A program made the position numbers and the translations under genes. 64,000 nucleotides of DNA from Rhodovulum imhoffii. GTDB lineage: Bacteria > Pseudomonadota > Alphaproteobacteria > Rhodobacterales > Rhodobacteraceae. Position 1 is the stretch's first letter. Each line of letters starts with the position of its first letter. The stretch spans positions 1 through 64,000 of the forward strand of contig NZ_QAAA01000012.1 in NCBI RefSeq assembly GCF_003046545.1. The letters run 5' to 3'. The notes beneath the pieces were generated by a model, which worked only from the letters and a program-made list of their open reading frames with translations, did not search any database and was not told the DNA's origin. Of the stretch, positions 62,082 to 64,000 are shown piece by piece.

Positions 62082-63950
62082 ATGCCGCAGAACACCGACA
62101 ACCCCGCCGATCCGTTCAAGAAGGCCCTGGCCGAGGCCACCAGGGTTATGGCCGACGACCGCGATCTGGGGATCAGCTATTCCGTAGACCCGCCCGGGGC
62201 CACGGCGGAAGCCCTGCGCCTGCCCCAGGTCAGCCGCCGCATGACACGCGACGAGGTGCTTCTGGCCCGCGGCACAGCCGATGCCTTCGCCCTGCGCCAC
62301 AAGTACCATGACAGCGCGACCCACGCGCGCTTTCTGCCTTCCGGCCAGATGGCGCGCGACCTTTACGAAGCGATGGAAACCGCCCGGTGCGAGGCGCTCG
62401 GCGCACGGACCATGCCCGGCACCGCCAGCAATATCGACGCCCGTATCGCGGCGGAAACGCTCAAAAAAGGTTATGCGCAGGCCAGCGACCCGGCCGGAAT
62501 TCCCCTGCCCGCCGCCGCGGGTTACCTTGTGCGCCAGCTTGCCACCGGACGCCCCCTGCCCCCCGGTGCCGCCCACGCGGTGGAGCTGTGGCGCGGATTC
62601 ATCGAGGAGCAGGCGTCCGGAACGCTTGGCTCTCTCGACGCCGTGCTTGCCGATCAGGCCAGCTTTGCCCGCCTTGCCCGCAAGGTGATCGAGGATCTCG
62701 GCTATGGCGACCAGTTGGGCGACGATCCGGAAACCGAGGACGACCCCCAGGACGAGCCGGATACCGATGCCGAAGAACAGCCCGAAACCGGGAGCGAGGA
62801 CGAACAACAGGCCCCCGACGAGAGCGACGTCTCTCCCGAACAGGAACAGGACGACAGCCTCGACGCCGCTCAGGCGCAGGTTTCCCCTGACGATCTGGCC
62901 GATGCACCGGAGGGGGAGGAGACCGATCTGCCCGAAGGCGAAGCCCCACAGGAACAGCCCCCCCAGCCCGTCTCCGAGGCGGATCCGGAGTATCGGGTCT
63001 TTTGCACGGAGTTCGACGAGGAAATCCGCGCCGAGGATCTGGCCGAACCGATCGAACTGGAGCGCCTGCGCGCCTATCTCGATCAGCAACTCGACCCGCT
63101 CAAAGGTGCGGTGGGCCGCCTGGCGAACAAGCTGCAACGCCGCCTTCAGGCCCAGCAGAACCGAAGCTGGGAGTTCGACCGCGAGGAAGGCATTCTGGAC
63201 GCCGGACGGCTGGCGCGGGTCGTTGCCAACCCCACCACACCGCTTTCGTTCAAGGTGGAAAAGGATACCGAATTCCGCGACACGGTCGTGACGCTCTTGC
63301 TCGACAACTCCGGCAGCATGCGCGGGCGGCCGATCTCGATCGCCGCGATCTGCGCGGACGTTCTGGCCCGTACGCTGGAACGTTGCGACGTCAAGGTGGA
63401 GATACTTGGCTTCACCACCCGCGCATGGAAAGGCGGCCAATCCCGCGAGAGATGGCTGGCCGACGGGCGCGACCTGTCGCCGGGGCGGCTGAACGACCTG
63501 CGTCACATTATCTACAAATCCGCCGACGCCCCGTGGCGCCGCGCCCGCCAAAACCTTGGCCTGATGATGAAAGAAGGGTTGCTGAAGGAAAATATCGACG
63601 GCGAAGCCCTGGAATGGGCCCATCGCCGGATGCAAGTGCGCCCCGAAGCGCGCAAGATTCTGATGGTCATTTCCGACGGCGCCCCGGTGGACGATTCCAC
63701 CCTGTCGGTCAACGCCGCCAGTTTCCTTGAAAAACACTTGCGCGATGTGATCGCCATGGTGGAACGGCGCAAGGTCGTGGAACTCATGGCCATCGGCATC
63801 GGGCATGACGTGACGCGCTATTACCAGCGCGCCCTCACCATCACGGATGTGGAACAGCTTGCGGGCGCGATGACGGAACAACTGGCCGCGCTGTTTGACA
63901 AGGACCCGCGGGCGCGTGCCCGCATGATCGGGATCAGGAAGGCAAGCTGA
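62082..63950 (+). CDS. cobT: Cobaltochelatase subunit CobT
   Basis: CobT is the co-chaperone partner of CobS in the cobaltochelatase, with a C-terminal von Willebrand A domain. The 622-aa protein has an N-terminal helical domain, a highly acidic stretch (residues ~205-300, e.g. [20 protein letters not shown]), and a VWA domain with the MIDAS motif [11 protein letters not shown] (Asp408, Ser410, Ser412), [11 protein letters not shown] and GHDVTRYY. The ATG at 62082 starts the native [12 protein letters not shown]; the open frame back to 62022 is within the nuclease gene. The stop overlaps the next ATG (TGATG). Confidence 0.97.
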   Translation: MPQNTDNPADPFKKALAEATRVMADDRDLGISYSVDPPGATAEALRLPQVSRRMTRDEVLLARGTADAFALRHKYHDSATHARFLPSGQMARDLYEAMETARCEALGARTMPGTASNIDARIAAETLKKGYAQASDPAGIPLPAAAGYLVRQLATGRPLPPGAAHAVELWRGFIEEQASGTLGSLDAVLADQASFARLARKVIEDLGYGDQLGDDPETEDDPQDEPDTDAEEQPETGSEDEQQAPDESDVSPEQEQDDSLDAAQAQVSPDDLADAPEGEETDLPEGEAPQEQPPQPVSEADPEYRVFCTEFDEEIRAEDLAEPIELERLRAYLDQQLDPLKGAVGRLANKLQRRLQAQQNRSWEFDREEGILDAGRLARVVANPTTPLSFKVEKDTEFRDTVVTLLLDNSGSMRGRPISIAAICADVLARTLERCDVKVEILGFTTRAWKGGQSRERWLADGRDLSPGRLNDLRHIIYKSADAPWRRARQNLGLMMKEGLLKENIDGEALEWAHRRMQVRPEARKILMVISDGAPVDDSTLSVNAASFLEKHLRDVIAMVERRKVVELMAIGIGHDVTRYYQRALTITDVEQLAGAMTEQLAALFDKDPRARARMIGIRKAS

Positions 63951-64000
63951 TGCACCAGACATTCGAAAGCCCCACCCGCCCGCAAGACGGGGCGCCCCGT
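63950..64000 (+). CDS. Probable aminopeptidase P family protein, N-terminus only (cut by window edge)
   Basis: ATG at 63950 shares a base with the cobT stop (TGATG), giving [17 protein letters not shown] before the window ends. This short stretch resembles the first residues of Rhodobacteraceae Xaa-Pro aminopeptidases (a short lead before the R-L-A-A-L-R segment), but 17 residues are too few for a firm call. The overlap indicates coupling to cobT. Confidence 0.45.
   Translation, partial: MHQTFESPTRPQDGAPR

Noticed and set aside
62052-63962. A 636-residue open frame on the minus strand
   Set aside because: Antisense of cobT, which has a MIDAS motif and acidic domain; the antisense translation has no recognisable domain.

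Overview
The window is a GC-rich, tightly packed chromosomal segment from an alphaproteobacterium, most likely a Rhodobacteraceae (Roseobacter-group) organism. Pointers to this are a SAM-II riboswitch in front of metZ, a CobS/CobT cobaltochelatase pair behind a C-terminal-J-domain protein, a two-TM DUF2842 gene coupled to purA, a single-chain SdaA serine dehydratase, FolE2 with an extended FolB, an FdVI-type ferredoxin, and an HflK/HflC/DUF2065/DegP block. The taxonomic call is inference; no rRNA is present.

Layout. 0-1.4 kb: the N-terminus of an IS630-type transposase runs off the left edge next to tRNA-Leu(GAG), followed by lipB and a probable structured small RNA with a strong terminator. 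1.4-12.9 kb: membrane protein, yqeY, carA, a GspE-N/GT2 membrane glycosyltransferase, a GntR/FCD regulator, a HAD nucleotidase, a UbiH-type hydroxylase, a class V aminotransferase, two overlapping Lrp/AsnC regulators divergent from ilvC, and a DMT exporter. 12.8-28.6 kb (mostly minus strand): glmM-folP-folB, SleB hydrolase, a PPDK-like enzyme, glyS, glyQ, a SPOR/PG-binding/pseudoprotease protein (plus strand), trkH, folE2 and riboswitch-controlled metZ. 28.7-37.3 kb: alpha/beta hydrolase, yciB, DMT permease, ftsY, an AlkB-type monooxygenase, a small secreted protein, xseA, purD and ferredoxin. 37.4-43.4 kb: a minus-strand run rpiA-gor-hflK-hflC-DUF2065-degP. 43.5-52.2 kb: a MarR regulator with twin palindromic operators, sdaA, DMT permease, thiamine pyrophosphokinase, DUF2842, purA, DUF6524, secG, pyrG and TerB. 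52.3-59.0 kb: a polar amino acid ABC transporter in one run with two glutamine-synthetase-like ligases and a class I glutamine amidotransferase, which looks like a gamma-glutamylation catabolic module. 59.0-64 kb: DUF4177, BolA, J-domain protein, a 340-nt structured leader, cobS, a nuclease-like gene, cobT and the first codons of a probable aminopeptidase P.

Most of the segment is core metabolism: lipoylation, folate, purine and pyrimidine synthesis, branched-chain amino acid and methionine synthesis, protein secretion and quality control, and cobalamin. No prophage, CRISPR array, toxin-antitoxin or defence system is visible; the only mobile signature is the IS630 fragment. The parts that may be new are regulatory or architectural: the ncRNA at 1.24-1.40 kb, the FolB fusion to an amino-acid-kinase-like domain, the triad-less trypsin-like protein, the transporter/GS/GATase cluster, the nuclease between cobS and cobT, and several 5'-leader hairpins (GT2 gene, sdaA, ABC permease, cobS).
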